64,000 bases of DNA from Dyella silvatica (lineage in GTDB: Bacteria; Pseudomonadota; Gammaproteobacteria; Xanthomonadales; Rhodanobacteraceae): assembly GCF_026283955.1 (NCBI RefSeq), contig NZ_JAPDPE010000010.1, positions 1 through 64,000 on the forward strand, in the 5' to 3' direction. Below, in pieces: positions 50,839 to 60,745 of the stretch. The translations under genes and the position numbers were made by a program. Under the pieces are notes generated by a model. That model had not been told where the DNA came from, ran no database searches, and was given only the letters and a program-made list of their open reading frames with translations. How positions within the stretch are numbered: the first letter of the stretch is position 1; the number at the start of each line of letters is the position of its first letter.

Positions 50839-51061
50839 CCCCTGTGCGTCGGTGAGGGCTGGACGATCAGGCCCGCAGGGGACTCGGCATGGACGCCGAG
50901 TCCTTTTCGCCAGGGCAGGAGCCCTGTCGAAAAGCCCGGCCAACCCTCACGCACCCGAAGGGCGACAAGCGGGGATGGCCTTCTCTTTGGTTACTTTCTC
51001 TTGGCCACGCAAGAGAAAGTAACTCGGTCTCCGGCAGGAGGGCGAAACACGCCGCAGGCGA
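50839..51061. repeat. Structured dispersed element, copy 2
   Basis: Closely similar to 3556-3794. The nine-base arm at 50880-50888 and 50895-50903 has a different sequence from copy 1 but is again perfectly paired around the same loop ATGGAC. The arm 50990-51003 with 51010-51023 is a perfect 14-bp stem with loop GCCACG. The element ends 26 bases from the stop of the MocR regulator on the other strand, so it may also act as that gene's terminator. Confidence 0.8.
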
Positions 51062-51086
51062 CCAGCTCACGAAAACTCCACAAAAC

Positions 51087-52538
51087 CTACTCACCCACCC
51101 AAAGCATCACCCGCCGCACCGCCTCATCGATATACCGCACATCCACTGTTCCAAAACCAAACGCCAACCCATGCGGCACCAACGCGCCCACCGCATACCC
51201 GCCCAACCCCTCCAGCTGAATCCCCTCCTCGGCAGCCCGCTCAATCATCCGATCAATCTCAACCGTGCTCGGCAACAACGCCGCCAAATGCAAGCCCGCA
51301 TCCGACGGCAACACCTGCACCGCGCTGCCACCATAGCTAGCCAGCGCATGCAGCAGCGCCGCCCGCCGCTGCGCATAAACCTTATGCATCTTGCGGACAT
51401 GCCGAACCAAATGACCTTCCGCGATAAACGCCGCCAAGGTGTCCTGCGCCACCACATCACAATGCCAATCGCTTAGTTGCTTGGCCTCGGCCAGCGCCGG
51501 ATGCAGCCACGGCGGCGCCACCACGTAGCCCAACCGCAAGGTTGGGAACAGACATTTGGAAAACGTGCCGACGTAGCAAACCGAACCGTGTCGGTCGAGC
51601 GTTTGCAACGCGTCCAGCGGGCGCCCGCCATAACGGAATTCACCGTCATAGTCGTCTTCGATAATGGTCGCGTTGTGCGCTTGGGCAAACGCCAATAACG
51701 CAGTGCGCCGACGCGGCGACAACGGCATGCCGAGTGGAAACTGGTGCGATGGGGTGACGTAAATCACCTGGGTCGAAGCAGGCAGTTGCTCGACCACCAG
51801 CCCTTCGTCATCCACCGGCACCGCCACGACATTGGCGCCTGCCGCGGTAAACGCCGCACGCAATGGCGGGTAACCCGGATCTTCCATCGCCAAGGTGGTT
51901 TGCCCTGGCGTCACCAGTACCCGCGCCAACAAATCGAAGGCCTGCTGCGCACCGCTGGTGACGATGACATCGTCGGCTTGGCAGGCCACCGCGCGGGCAA
52001 ACGAGACATGTCGGGCGATGGCCTCTCGCAGCACGGGGCGCCCTTCGGCCGGGCCATACACCGGCGCCGCCTTGGACAAATCGCGCAATGCCCGCGCCGA
52101 CAAGCGCCGCCATACCTCGAACGGAAACTGCCGGTTATCCGGAATGCCCAGCCGGAAATCCTGCGGCGACGACACCTGCCGCGCCAGCGAATGAGCCCCG
52201 GCGGACTCGCGCCAGTAAGGCGCCAGGCGGCGCTGCATGTCGGCGTGACGGCTCAGCGCGCGGCCATGGCCATGGCGCGCCAGCAAATCGGCGACATAGT
52301 TCCCCGCCCCGCGCCGGGCGATCACATAACCTTCGCTGAGCAGCAAGTCATAGGCCGCCACCACCGTATTGCGCGAGATCTGCAGCGCTTCCGCCAGCTC
52401 ACGGGTGGCCGGCAAACGAAGTCCTGGCTTCAAACGGCCATCGAGAATCGCCGCGTGCAATTGCCCATGCAAGGCGCGCAGCCGTTCGCGTGTGCCGGGC
52501 GGCGGCAAGACGATCGGGAACCCGAAAATTGGATCCAT
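51087..52538 (-). CDS. MocR/PdxR-type GntR-aminotransferase regulator
   Basis: The 483-residue protein has an N-terminal GntR winged helix (LHAAILDGRLKPGLRLPATR followed by ELAEALQISRNTVVAAYDLL) and a class-I aminotransferase-like domain with a PLP site (VGTFSKCLFPTLRLGYVVAP, Lys near the middle; EDDYDGEFRYGGRPL). MocR proteins use bound PLP as an effector and often control a divergent gene. Here that is the GST gene; TGGATC occurs at 52530-52535, over the start codon, and again at 52554-52559 as a possible operator direct repeat. Confidence 0.9.
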   Translation of the reverse strand: MDPIFGFPIVLPPPGTRERLRALHGQLHAAILDGRLKPGLRLPATRELAEALQISRNTVVAAYDLLLSEGYVIARRGAGNYVADLLARHGHGRALSRHADMQRRLAPYWRESAGAHSLARQVSSPQDFRLGIPDNRQFPFEVWRRLSARALRDLSKAAPVYGPAEGRPVLREAIARHVSFARAVACQADDVIVTSGAQQAFDLLARVLVTPGQTTLAMEDPGYPPLRAAFTAAGANVVAVPVDDEGLVVEQLPASTQVIYVTPSHQFPLGMPLSPRRRTALLAFAQAHNATIIEDDYDGEFRYGGRPLDALQTLDRHGSVCYVGTFSKCLFPTLRLGYVVAPPWLHPALAEAKQLSDWHCDVVAQDTLAAFIAEGHLVRHVRKMHKVYAQRRAALLHALASYGGSAVQVLPSDAGLHLAALLPSTVEIDRMIERAAEEGIQLEGLGGYAVGALVPHGLAFGFGTVDVRYIDEAVRRVMLWVGE

Positions 52539-52625
52539 TAAATGTCCGATATGTGGATCTTATGGGGGCCCAAAATTACACCTAATCTGTGTCCCACGTG
52601 CAAAGCCCTACCGGAGCATCCGATC

Positions 52626-53342
52626 ATGATCGACCTTTATTACGCCGCCACCCCCAATGGCCTCAAGGCACGCTTGTTTATGGAGGAGGCCGCGCTGGCC
52701 GGGGCGGACCTGCCGTATCGGCTGCTACCGGTGAATATCGGCAAGGGCGAGCAGTTCAAACCATCGTTTCTGGCCATTTCACCGAACAACAAAATTCCGG
52801 CCATCGTCGATCACGCACCCGCCGATGGCAGCGCGCCGGTCAGCATGTTCGAATCGGGGGCGATCCTGCTTTACCTCGCCGAGAAGATCGGCCGCTTCAT
52901 CCCTACCGATATTCACGGCCGTGCCGAGGTGCTGCAGTGGCTGTTCTGGCAAATGGCCGGACTAGGCCCGATGGCCGGGCAGATCGGGCATTTCAATGTC
53001 TTCGCGCCAGAGAAGGTGCCTTACGCGATCGAGCGCTATAGCAAAGAAACGGGTCGTCTTTATGGCGTGCTCAATCAGCGGCTGGCCGATCGCGAGTTCA
53101 TTGTCGAGGAGTTCTCTATCGCGGACATCGCCTGCTATCCATGGCTGGTGCCGCATAAGGAGCACGGGCAAAACCTGGCCGAGTTTCCGCATCTGCAGCG
53201 TTGGTTCAACGCCATGGCGGCACGGCCGGCCACGCAGCGCACCTATAAAGGTGTAGCCAATCCGTATGCGCCGCAGGGCAAGCCAATGTCTGACGAAGAG
53301 CGCAAGGTGCTGTTCGGACAAAGCGCCACCACCACGCGTTGA
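52626..53342 (+). CDS. Glutathione S-transferase (YfcG/YghU-like)
   Basis: The 238-residue protein has the thioredoxin-like GST N-domain (MIDLYYAATPNGLKARLFME, NKIPAIVD, ESGAILLYLAEKIGRFIP) and an all-helical C-domain (LYGVLNQRLADREFIVEEFS followed by IADIACYPWL). It resembles the disulfide-reductase GSTs YfcG and YghU. ATG 52626 is chosen over an earlier in-frame start that would overlap the regulator's control region. It is divergent from the MocR gene and probably its target. Confidence 0.87.
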   Translation: MIDLYYAATPNGLKARLFMEEAALAGADLPYRLLPVNIGKGEQFKPSFLAISPNNKIPAIVDHAPADGSAPVSMFESGAILLYLAEKIGRFIPTDIHGRAEVLQWLFWQMAGLGPMAGQIGHFNVFAPEKVPYAIERYSKETGRLYGVLNQRLADREFIVEEFSIADIACYPWLVPHKEHGQNLAEFPHLQRWFNAMAARPATQRTYKGVANPYAPQGKPMSDEERKVLFGQSATTTR

Positions 53343-53404
53343 TCGCAGCCGCCGCAGCGGCAACCAAAGCCATTGCCTGAAAACCTCCCTTGCCGAGCCC
53401 TCTC

Positions 53405-54313
53405 ATGAAACGCTCTGACGTCGGTGTATTGCTGTTGCTGGGAGCCCTGTGGGGCGCCTCGTTCTTGTTTATGCGCATGGGCGCCGATGCCTTCGGCACC
53501 ATGGCGCTGGCGGGGATGCGGGCGATCGGCGCCGCGCTGTGCTTCTTGCCATTGCTGGCCTCGCGCCAGCACATGGCGGAACTGCGCGCGCACTGGCGGC
53601 CCATTGCCTTGTTTGGCCTGACCAATTCGGCCCTGCCCTATGTGCTGTTTTCGTTCGCCGCAAAGATACTGCCGGCCGGGCTTTCATCGATTTTCGATGC
53701 AATTACCCCGCTGCTGGTCGCCGCCTCAGGCTGGCTGTGGCTGGGCGAAAAACTCGATGCGCCGCGCATCTGGGGTTTGTTGATCGGCTTGGCCGGCGTG
53801 CTGTGGCTGGTTGGCGATACCGCCGGCTTCGGCCATGGCGGCGCCACCGCCGGCTGGGCCATGGCCGCCTGTGTGGGCGCCACCGTGTGCTATGCGTTCT
53901 CGGTGCATTACAGCCATCGTTATCTGCGCCATGTCTCGGTCATGACCTCCACCGCCGGCAGCCAGGTCGCCGCGGCGCTGCTACTGACCCCGTCCACGAT
54001 CTGGCTATGGCCGGCCACGACGCCGGGGCTGCAAGCCTGGTTCGCTATGGCCGGGCTGGCGGTGGCCTGTACCGCGCTGGCTTATTTGTTGTTCTTTCGC
54101 TTGATTGCCCGCGCCGGCACAGCGCCGACCATGACCGTGCTGTACCTGATCCCGGCCTTCGGCGTGCTGTGGGGCTGGCTGTTTCTGGACGAAGCCTTTA
54201 CCGCAGCGATGGCCGTGGGCTGTGCGGTGATTTTGCTCGGCACCGCCTTGACTACCGGATTGATCCGTTTTCGCCTGGCCGCAGTCGCCAAGCCAGCCAC
54301 CGAAGAGACCTGA
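53405..54313 (+). CDS. EamA/DMT-family membrane exporter
   Basis: The 302-residue protein is made of ten hydrophobic helices in two EamA halves: LLLLGALWGASFLFMRMGAD near the start and GTAPTMTVLYLIPAFGVLWG in the second half. DMT exporters move amino acids or metabolites out of the cell; the substrate cannot be read from sequence. It lies 62 bases after the GST gene and may share its transcript under MocR control. Confidence 0.88.
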   Translation: MKRSDVGVLLLLGALWGASFLFMRMGADAFGTMALAGMRAIGAALCFLPLLASRQHMAELRAHWRPIALFGLTNSALPYVLFSFAAKILPAGLSSIFDAITPLLVAASGWLWLGEKLDAPRIWGLLIGLAGVLWLVGDTAGFGHGGATAGWAMAACVGATVCYAFSVHYSHRYLRHVSVMTSTAGSQVAAALLLTPSTIWLWPATTPGLQAWFAMAGLAVACTALAYLLFFRLIARAGTAPTMTVLYLIPAFGVLWGWLFLDEAFTAAMAVGCAVILLGTALTTGLIRFRLAAVAKPATEET

Positions 54314-54403
54314 GTACACGGCTAACCGGCTTCACCCGGCCAGCTGCGCCATAATCCCCTTTCACCCGCGTCCAGGCGCGGGCCCTCTGAAGCTGGAGTT
54401 GCA

Positions 54404-56632
54404 ATGCGCTCGACCCTTCCCGGCCGTATGGCCGCACGATTCACCGCCCTGCTCGGCCTGCTGTTATTTGCCTGGCTGCTTTGCTCGGGATCTGCGCTGG
54501 CGCAGGATACCGAGGATGGACTACTACCGGTCACCGAGGCTTACAAGCTCAGTGCCGATGCCGGTACACCGGGCGTCGTCAAGCTGCATTGGGTGATTGC
54601 GCCGGACTACTACCTCTATCGCGGCCGGATGAAATTCAAGCCTGGCGAAGGGATCACCCTGGGTGACGCACAGCTGCCGGACGGCAAAAAACATCACGAT
54701 GAATTCCTCGGCGATGTCGAGACTTATCACGACGCTGTCGACGCCAGCGTGCCTTACAGCGTGGCCCCCGGCACCCAGCGGCTAAAGCTTTCGGTGCAGT
54801 ACCAGGGTTGCCACGAGGTCGAGCCCAAGATCTGCTATCCGCCGCATACCGAACAACTGGATCTGCCGCTGCCTGGCGCTGACACGGCAGCGACCGATGC
54901 AGCGGCGGGCAGCTTGGGCGCAGCGCTCAATCAACTGGGTGCCGGCAAACCCGGCGGCGCCAGCCAGGGGATGGATGCCGCGCCGCTACCGGCTGAGCAG
55001 GCTTTTCATTTCGAAGCCTTGGCGCGTTCGCCGAAACAGCTGCTGCTGCGCTGGAGCATGCCCAAGGGCTATTACCTGTATCGCGATCAGACCCGCGTGC
55101 AATTGAAAGACGCGGCCGGGCTGCAGCTGGGCAAACCCGCCTGGCCGGCAGGTGGCGTAGCGCATCAGGATGCGAATTTCGGCAATGTTATCGTGTACTT
55201 CGATCAGGTCGAGTTGCCGGTGACGATCGAAGGCGATGCCGCCGCGCAAAAATCACTGCAGCTCGTAGCCAGTTTTCAGGGTTGCCAGGATGGCGGCCTG
55301 TGCTATCCGCTGATGACCCGCGCGGTCAGTATCGATCTCGGCAGCGGGGCGGCAGCTACCGGTGTCAGTGCGGAAACCGCGCCGCAGGCGCCGCCGGCCG
55401 AGGTACTGGCCAAGGCCGCGGCAACCGCCCCCGCCACCACCGAGTTCACCCTGGCGCTGGTGCTCGGTGCGCTATTGGGCGGCTTGTTGTTGAATCTGAT
55501 GCCCTGCGTGTTGCCGGTGTTGTCGCTGAAGGTCATCGGTGTGCTGGAAAACGCCAGCGAACTTCGCGCCTTGCGCCGGCATGCGGTGTTCTACACCGCG
55601 GGCGTGCTGCTCAGCTTTGCGCTGCTGGCGGTGATTGCGCATTTGTTCGGCAAAGGGCTGGGCGCGCAATTGCAAAACCCGACCATGGTGGCGGTGCTGG
55701 TCTGCGTGATGCTGGCCGTGGGGCTGTGGCTATCCGGCGTGGTGGAGTTCGGTGGTTCGCTGGGTAACGTCGGTCAATCGCTGGCGGCACGCAAAGGCCC
55801 CAGCGGCGATTTCTTTACCGGCGTGCTGGCGGTGCTGGTCGCCACGCCATGCACGGGTCCGTTCATGGGTCCGCCGATGGCCTATGCGCTGAGCGCGCCG
55901 CTGCTGCAAAGCTTGCTGATCTTTATGACGCTGGGTCTGGGCTTGGCGCTGCCGATTCTGGCGATTGCCGCGGTGCCGGCCCTGGCCCGCCTGCTGCCGC
56001 GTCCTGGCCGTTGGATGGAAACGCTGAAGCAAGTGCTGGCCTTCCCGATGTATCTGACCGCGGCCTGGCTGGTGTGGGTATTGGCCAAGCAGCGCGGTGC
56101 CGATGCGGTGGGGCTGGTCTTGGTCTCGGCGGTGTTGTTGGCGATGACACTGTGGTGGCTCGAGCGCAGCCGCTCGCGCGGTGCGCTGAGCCGGGCATGG
56201 GTTGCTGTGCTGGCCCTGGCGACGCTGGTGCCGCTGTACTACGTGGCCAGCTTGCCACCGCCCAGCGCGGTGGCGGTCGCTGAGGATGGCGTGGTGGCGT
56301 ATTCGCCGGAGAAGCTGGCCGAACTGCGCAAGGCGGGTACGCCGGTGTTGGTCGACATGACCGCCGACTGGTGTGTTACCTGCAAGGCGAATGAGCATGC
56401 CGTGCTCGATACCGATGCCTTCCGTGCCCTGCTCAAGCGCACCGGTGCGGTTTATATGAAAGGCGACTGGACCGACGTCAACCCGACCATTGCCAGCTTT
56501 CTGCAGCAGTACCACTCGCCCGGTGTGCCGCTGTATGTGGTGTTTCCGAAAAACGGCGGCGAGGGACGCAAGCTATCCACCGTGCTGACCTCGTCGCTGG
56601 TCGAGCAGGCCCTGACCGAGGCGGCGCAGTGA
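54404..56632 (+). CDS. dsbD: Thiol:disulfide interchange protein DsbD with two N-terminal alpha domains
   Basis: The 742-residue protein has a signal peptide (LLGLLLFAWLLCSGSALA) and then two DsbD-alpha-type domains instead of one: the first with GCHEVEPKICYPPHTEQ near residue 140, the second with FQGCQDGGLCYPLMTR near 295. The beta domain is an eight-helix membrane part with NLMPCVLPVLSLKVIGVLEN and ATPCTGPFMGPPMAYALS cysteines. The gamma domain has DMTADWCVTCKANE (C657, C660). DsbD carries electrons from cytoplasmic thioredoxin to periplasmic thiol proteins. A TlpA-like gene follows. Confidence 0.93.
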   Translation: MRSTLPGRMAARFTALLGLLLFAWLLCSGSALAQDTEDGLLPVTEAYKLSADAGTPGVVKLHWVIAPDYYLYRGRMKFKPGEGITLGDAQLPDGKKHHDEFLGDVETYHDAVDASVPYSVAPGTQRLKLSVQYQGCHEVEPKICYPPHTEQLDLPLPGADTAATDAAAGSLGAALNQLGAGKPGGASQGMDAAPLPAEQAFHFEALARSPKQLLLRWSMPKGYYLYRDQTRVQLKDAAGLQLGKPAWPAGGVAHQDANFGNVIVYFDQVELPVTIEGDAAAQKSLQLVASFQGCQDGGLCYPLMTRAVSIDLGSGAAATGVSAETAPQAPPAEVLAKAAATAPATTEFTLALVLGALLGGLLLNLMPCVLPVLSLKVIGVLENASELRALRRHAVFYTAGVLLSFALLAVIAHLFGKGLGAQLQNPTMVAVLVCVMLAVGLWLSGVVEFGGSLGNVGQSLAARKGPSGDFFTGVLAVLVATPCTGPFMGPPMAYALSAPLLQSLLIFMTLGLGLALPILAIAAVPALARLLPRPGRWMETLKQVLAFPMYLTAAWLVWVLAKQRGADAVGLVLVSAVLLAMTLWWLERSRSRGALSRAWVAVLALATLVPLYYVASLPPPSAVAVAEDGVVAYSPEKLAELRKAGTPVLVDMTADWCVTCKANEHAVLDTDAFRALLKRTGAVYMKGDWTDVNPTIASFLQQYHSPGVPLYVVFPKNGGEGRKLSTVLTSSLVEQALTEAAQ

Positions 56633-56714
56633 CGCTTACACCAAGCACCACCCCGGGCGGCTTACGCACAAAGAGCGCTAAAGGCTCCTTTCAACCAGCC
56701 TCGGGTAAGCAGCG

Positions 56715-57266
56715 ATGAGCCGCAGCAACTGGGCGATCCTGATGCTCGCGGTACTGGCCGCCGCCGTAGGCGGCTGGTTTCAACATCAGCAGCAGACAGC
56801 GAAAGTAACCGCCGGCGTGCCGGCCGCGGTCGGCGGCGTCGGTGAGTTAGGCCCCGAGCTGTCGCTGCCGGGCATCGACGGCCGCGAACACCGGCTTGGC
56901 GACTTCCGCGGGCGCCGCGTACTGCTTAACTTCTGGGCCAGCTGGTGCCTGCCCTGCCTGGAAGAAATGCCGGCGCTGGCGCGCATGCAGGCTAAGTTCG
57001 GCGATCAGGGGACGATCGTCGTCGGCATTGCGATGGACAAGCCGGCGGCGGTGCGCGAGTTCCTGGCCGCCCATCCGGTGCCTTACCCGATGTTGCTGGG
57101 GCGGCTGGACAGCCCCAGCACCTCGCTGCGTTTCGGCGATGCCGCCGAGGTTTTGCCTTATAGCGTGCTGCTCGATGGCGATGGCCGGGTGCTTGAGCGC
57201 CACGTCGGCAAGCTCACGCCGCAGCAGCTGGAAACGTGGCTAAAGCCCTCCTCGGGGCAGCCTTAG
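56715..57266 (+). CDS. TlpA/ResA-like membrane-anchored thioredoxin
   Basis: The 183-residue protein has an N-terminal anchor (AILMLAVLAAAVGGWFQH) and one TlpA-type domain with LLNFWASWCLPCLEEMPALA. A family-typical cis-proline region (AEVLPYSVLLDGDGRVLERH) follows. It faces the periplasm and probably receives electrons from the upstream DsbD to reduce cytochrome c apoproteins or similar targets. It lies 82 bases after dsbD. Confidence 0.88.
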   Translation: MSRSNWAILMLAVLAAAVGGWFQHQQQTAKVTAGVPAAVGGVGELGPELSLPGIDGREHRLGDFRGRRVLLNFWASWCLPCLEEMPALARMQAKFGDQGTIVVGIAMDKPAAVREFLAAHPVPYPMLLGRLDSPSTSLRFGDAAEVLPYSVLLDGDGRVLERHVGKLTPQQLETWLKPSSGQP

Positions 57267-57270
57267 GTCT

Positions 57271-57299
57271 GGCCGCGGCGGCCTCGCGCTACCGCGGCC
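57271..57299 (+). terminator. Perfect GC hairpin after the TlpA gene
   Basis: GGCCGCGG pairs with CCGCGGCC across a 13-base loop, starting five bases after the stop. There is no T-tract. A ten-base direct repeat (GAACTGCGCC, two and a half copies) follows at about 57360-57385, before aroQ. Confidence 0.45.
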
Positions 57300-57453
57300 A
57301 TCACCCCGCAGAAGCAGTCGGACATACGGCGACGCACGGTTGTCATGACACTTCTCCGCCGAACTGCGCCGAACTGCGCCGAACTAGACAACATCCCCGA
57401 GTGCGCGCACACTCCGCCCGTTCCGGATCTGCCGGAAGCTGACGGGATGCGGT

Positions 57454-57912
57454 GTGGCAAAGATCCTGGTCCTGCACGGACCCAATCTCAACCTGCTGGG
57501 CGTTCGCGAGCCGGATATCTATGGACGCCAGACCCTGGCCGACATCAATGCCGCCCTGGCCGCGCAGACCCAGGCCGCCGGCCATGAGCTGGTCTGGTTC
57601 CAGTCCAACGCCGAGCACGAGCTGATTGGCCGCATTCATCAGGCGCGCGACGAGCAGACCGCGATCATCCTGTTCAATCCCGGCGCCTTTACCCATACCA
57701 GCATCGCCCTGCGCGACGCGTTGAGCGGGGTGGCCATCCCGTTTATCGAAGTGCACCTGTCCAACGTGCATGCGCGCGAACCGTTCCGCCAGCACTCGTA
57801 CCTGGCGGATATCGCGATCGGCGTGATCTGCGGCTTTGGTGCCGACAGCTACCGCCTGGCGCTGGAGGCGGCCATCGCCCGACTGGGTCGCCCAGCCCCC
57901 ATCTCGCCCTGA
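57454..57912 (+). CDS. aroQ: Type II 3-dehydroquinate dehydratase
   Basis: The 152-residue protein matches type II dehydroquinases throughout: [20 protein letters not shown] followed by G (catalytic Tyr), [37 protein letters not shown] and [20 protein letters not shown]. It dehydrates 3-dehydroquinate in the shikimate pathway in the cytosol. The start is GTG; no ATG is available before the conserved N-terminus. The gene precedes accB as in Xanthomonas relatives. Confidence 0.96.
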   Translation: MAKILVLHGPNLNLLGVREPDIYGRQTLADINAALAAQTQAAGHELVWFQSNAEHELIGRIHQARDEQTAIILFNPGAFTHTSIALRDALSGVAIPFIEVHLSNVHAREPFRQHSYLADIAIGVICGFGADSYRLALEAAIARLGRPAPISP

Positions 57913-57923
57913 TTCGTATTCAA

Positions 57924-57948
57924 CCCGGCTGACCCCGGGCTACTTTTT
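57924..57948 (+). terminator. Short hairpin with T-run after aroQ
   Basis: CCCGG (57924-57928) pairs with CCGGG (57935-57939) and is followed by CTACTTTTT. The stem is only five pairs, but the T-run makes a weak intrinsic terminator or attenuator before accB plausible. Confidence 0.4.
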
Positions 57949-57999
57949 CCACTCCCTCGTCGCCACGGCGGCAACCACAAACATAGAAGGTTTGACCGA

Positions 58000-58458
58000 A
58001 TGGACCTGCGCAAGATCAAAAAACTGATCGACCTGCTCGAAGAATCCAACCTCGCCGAACTGGAGATCAAGGAGGGCGAGGAAGTCGTCCGCCTGTCGCG
58101 CGTACCCAAGGGCACCGCAGCCATGGCGCCCGCGCCGGTCGCCGCACCCGCTCCGGTGGCCGCCGCTCCAGTCGCTGCCGCACCGGCCGAACCGGCCACC
58201 CCGGCGGCCAAGGCCCTGCCCGATGGCCACCTGGTGAAGGCACCGATGGTCGGCACCTTCTACGCCTCGTCGACCCCGGGCGCCGCCGCCTTCGTCAAGA
58301 TCGGCCAGCAGGTCAAAGCCGGCGAGACCCTGGGCATCATCGAAGCAATGAAAATGTTCAACCAGATCGAAGCCGACGTCGCCGGCACTGTGCAGGCCAT
58401 CCTGGTCGAAAACGGCCAGCCGGTGGAATTTGACGAACCCATGTTCGTGATTGCCTGA
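58000..58458 (+). CDS. accB: Biotin carboxyl carrier protein of acetyl-CoA carboxylase
   Basis: The 152-residue protein has the AccB N-terminus ([20 protein letters not shown]), an Ala/Pro-rich linker (about 45-70) and the biotinyl domain with EAMKM (biotin on K118) and [11 protein letters not shown]. It carries CO2 on biotin in the first step of fatty acid synthesis. accC follows after 14 bases. Confidence 0.97.
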   Translation: MDLRKIKKLIDLLEESNLAELEIKEGEEVVRLSRVPKGTAAMAPAPVAAPAPVAAAPVAAAPAEPATPAAKALPDGHLVKAPMVGTFYASSTPGAAAFVKIGQQVKAGETLGIIEAMKMFNQIEADVAGTVQAILVENGQPVEFDEPMFVIA

Positions 58459-58472
58459 GCCGACCCAAGACC

Positions 58473-59843
58473 ATGCCTAAGCTTGAAAAAGTCGTCATCG
58501 CCAATCGCGGCGAAATCGCCCTGCGCGTGCTGCGTGCCTGCCACAGTCTGGGTATCAAGACCGTGGCCGTGCACTCCACCGTGGACCGCAACCTCAAGCA
58601 TGTCGGCCTGGCCGACGAGTCGGTGTGCATCGGCCCCGGCCCTTCCGTCGACAGCTATCTCAATATCCCGCGCATTATCGCCGCGGCGGAAATCACTGAC
58701 GCCCAGGCGATCCACCCGGGCTACGGCTTTCTCTCCGAGCGCGCCGATTTCGCCGAGCAGGTGGAACAGTCCGGCTTTATCTTCATCGGCCCCACCGCCG
58801 AAGTGATTCGCCTGATGGGCGACAAGGTCGAGGCGATTCGCGCGATGAAGGCCGCTGGCGTGCCTTGCGTGCCCGGCTCGGGTGGCCCACTAGGCGAGGA
58901 CGTGGATGAAAACATCCGCATCGCCCGCGAGATCGGCTATCCGGTGATCATCAAGGCTTCGGGCGGTGGCGGCGGTCGCGGCATGCGCGTGGTGCGCACC
59001 GAGGCCCATCTGGGCAATGCCATCACCATGACCAAGCAGGAGGCCAAGGCGGCCTTCGGCAACGATCAGGTGTACATGGAAAAGTTTCTGGAGAATCCGC
59101 GCCATGTGGAAATCCAGGTATTGGCCGATGGCCAGGGCAGCGCCGTTCACCTCGGCGAGCGCGACTGCTCGATGCAGCGCCGGCACCAGAAAGTGGTCGA
59201 AGAAGCACCGGCGCCGGGCATCACGCCCGAGCTGCGCGCGCAAATCGGCAAGGTCTGCGTCGATGCCTGCCTGCGTATCGGCTATCGCGGCGCCGGCACC
59301 TTCGAGTTCTTGTTCGAGAACGGCCAGTTCTACTTCATCGAAATGAACACCCGCATCCAGGTGGAGCATCCGGTGACCGAGCTGATCACCGGTATTGACC
59401 TGGTGCGCGAGCAGTTGCTGATCGCCGGTGGCGAAAAACTCTCGATCAAGCAAGAAGACATCGTGCTGCACGGTCACGCTATCGAGTGCCGCATCAATGC
59501 CGAAGATCCCGACACCTTCATGCCAAGCCCCGGCACGGTGAAACGCTTCGAGGCGCCGGGTGGCCCGGGTGTGCGTGTAGACACCCATTTGTACGACGGC
59601 TATCGCATTCCGCCGAACTACGATTCGATGATCGGCAAGCTGATCGTGCACGGCCCCGACCGCGAAACGGCGATTGCGCGTATGCGCCTGGCGCTGGCCG
59701 AGACGGTGATCGAAGGCGTCAAATGCAATATTCCGCTGCAGCAGCGCATCATGGCGGACGTCGGATTCCAGCAGGGTGGCCAGAACATCCATTACTTGGA
59801 AAAGCGCAGGGCCGAACAGAAAGACCAACACCCCGCCGGGTAA
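58473..59843 (+). CDS. accC: Biotin carboxylase of acetyl-CoA carboxylase
   Basis: The 456-residue protein is a full biotin carboxylase: N-domain [20 protein letters not shown], the glycine-rich ATP loop [36 protein letters not shown] and [20 protein letters not shown] followed by TGIDLV. It carboxylates biotin on AccB using ATP and bicarbonate. It forms an operon with accB and ends before a strong terminator hairpin. Confidence 0.98.
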   Translation: MPKLEKVVIANRGEIALRVLRACHSLGIKTVAVHSTVDRNLKHVGLADESVCIGPGPSVDSYLNIPRIIAAAEITDAQAIHPGYGFLSERADFAEQVEQSGFIFIGPTAEVIRLMGDKVEAIRAMKAAGVPCVPGSGGPLGEDVDENIRIAREIGYPVIIKASGGGGGRGMRVVRTEAHLGNAITMTKQEAKAAFGNDQVYMEKFLENPRHVEIQVLADGQGSAVHLGERDCSMQRRHQKVVEEAPAPGITPELRAQIGKVCVDACLRIGYRGAGTFEFLFENGQFYFIEMNTRIQVEHPVTELITGIDLVREQLLIAGGEKLSIKQEDIVLHGHAIECRINAEDPDTFMPSPGTVKRFEAPGGPGVRVDTHLYDGYRIPPNYDSMIGKLIVHGPDRETAIARMRLALAETVIEGVKCNIPLQQRIMADVGFQQGGQNIHYLEKRRAEQKDQHPAG

Positions 59844-59902
59844 TCGCAATGGGTTGAGCGATGTGTTGAAAATACGCACCGCCTGAATTGAAAAGACCGA
59901 GT

Positions 59903-59933
59903 AGGCTGGGCAACGCGGAGCGTTGCCCAGCCT
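59903..59933 (+). terminator. Strong terminator hairpin after accC
   Basis: AGGCTGGGCAACGC pairs perfectly over 14 bases with GCGTTGCCCAGCCT around the loop GGA and is followed by GTTTCC. This is the most stable short hairpin in the right half of the window and very likely ends the accBC transcript. Confidence 0.75.
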
Positions 59934-59980
59934 GTTTCCACGCCATAGAAAGGCAACTTGCTTCGCAAGGAAGCACTGCG

Positions 59981-60676
59981 ATGATCATGCCTGCCCCTGA
60001 CTCACCAGTCCTGCTCACCTTGCGGGAAACCATCGAGGCCATCGTCGCCAGCTGCGACGACGGCGATGTATGGGACCGCTATGCCTGGGTCTACGCCAGC
60101 AACGGCGATACCCTGATCCACCAGCGCTTTTATCTGTCCAGCGCCGAGGACGAAGAAGACCTGCTGATCGACGAAAGCGGCGAAGCCTTGCCGCCGTTTG
60201 CCGCCGAGCGAGGCCTGCATCATTACCTCGAAGCGGCCACCTTCGCCGATGCGCTGATCGTGCAAAAGCAACAAAAGCCGCTATCGGAACTCGACGACTA
60301 CGCCGCCGCGCTCGATCATTACGTTCGCCGCGATGCGTTTCTCGATCTCGGCGATGTCCACAGCGGCACGGGCGACGTCCCCGCACTGCCCGGCATCGCC
60401 CGCCATCTCGCCACCGAATACGACCTGCAACTGGCCGCGTGCCCGGCCGAACGCGTCGGCGATGCCGCCCGCGCCACCGCCCACCTGCTCGACATCTCTG
60501 TGGCCGCAGCGCTGGCGCGTTGCCGCGCGCTTCCGCTGGTGCTGGGCGAACGGGTCGATACACCGCGTTGCAGGCAAATTCAACAAGCCTTCGCTGCCTT
60601 GTCGCTGCCCTTGCAGCAAACCATCTATCACGCCCTGCCCTGGCAGGCCGAGGGCAACCGCACCCACGCAGCGTGA
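59981..60676 (+). CDS. Conserved-looking hypothetical protein between accC and prmA
   Basis: The 231-residue cytosolic protein is rich in acidic residues (YLSSAEDEEDLLIDESGEAL) and Ala/Leu helices, with an N-terminal helix LLTLRETIEAIVASCDDGDV followed by WDRYAWVYA. I do not recognise the family. ATG 59981 has AAGGAAG eight bases upstream and follows the accC terminator, so it probably has its own promoter or shares one with prmA, 69 bases downstream. Confidence 0.72.
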   Translation: MIMPAPDSPVLLTLRETIEAIVASCDDGDVWDRYAWVYASNGDTLIHQRFYLSSAEDEEDLLIDESGEALPPFAAERGLHHYLEAATFADALIVQKQQKPLSELDDYAAALDHYVRRDAFLDLGDVHSGTGDVPALPGIARHLATEYDLQLAACPAERVGDAARATAHLLDISVAAALARCRALPLVLGERVDTPRCRQIQQAFAALSLPLQQTIYHALPWQAEGNRTHAA

Positions 60677-60745
60677 CGATGCGGCGATTCGCATCACTCC
60701 CCGTCAATCGGTGACAATGCCTGCTTTCCGTCGGACCCTTCGCCC

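Noticed and set aside
50623-50943. Reverse frame encoding an Ala-Lys repeat protein
   Set aside because: The repeat protein is simply the translation of the hexamer array; the rest lies in the dispersed element.
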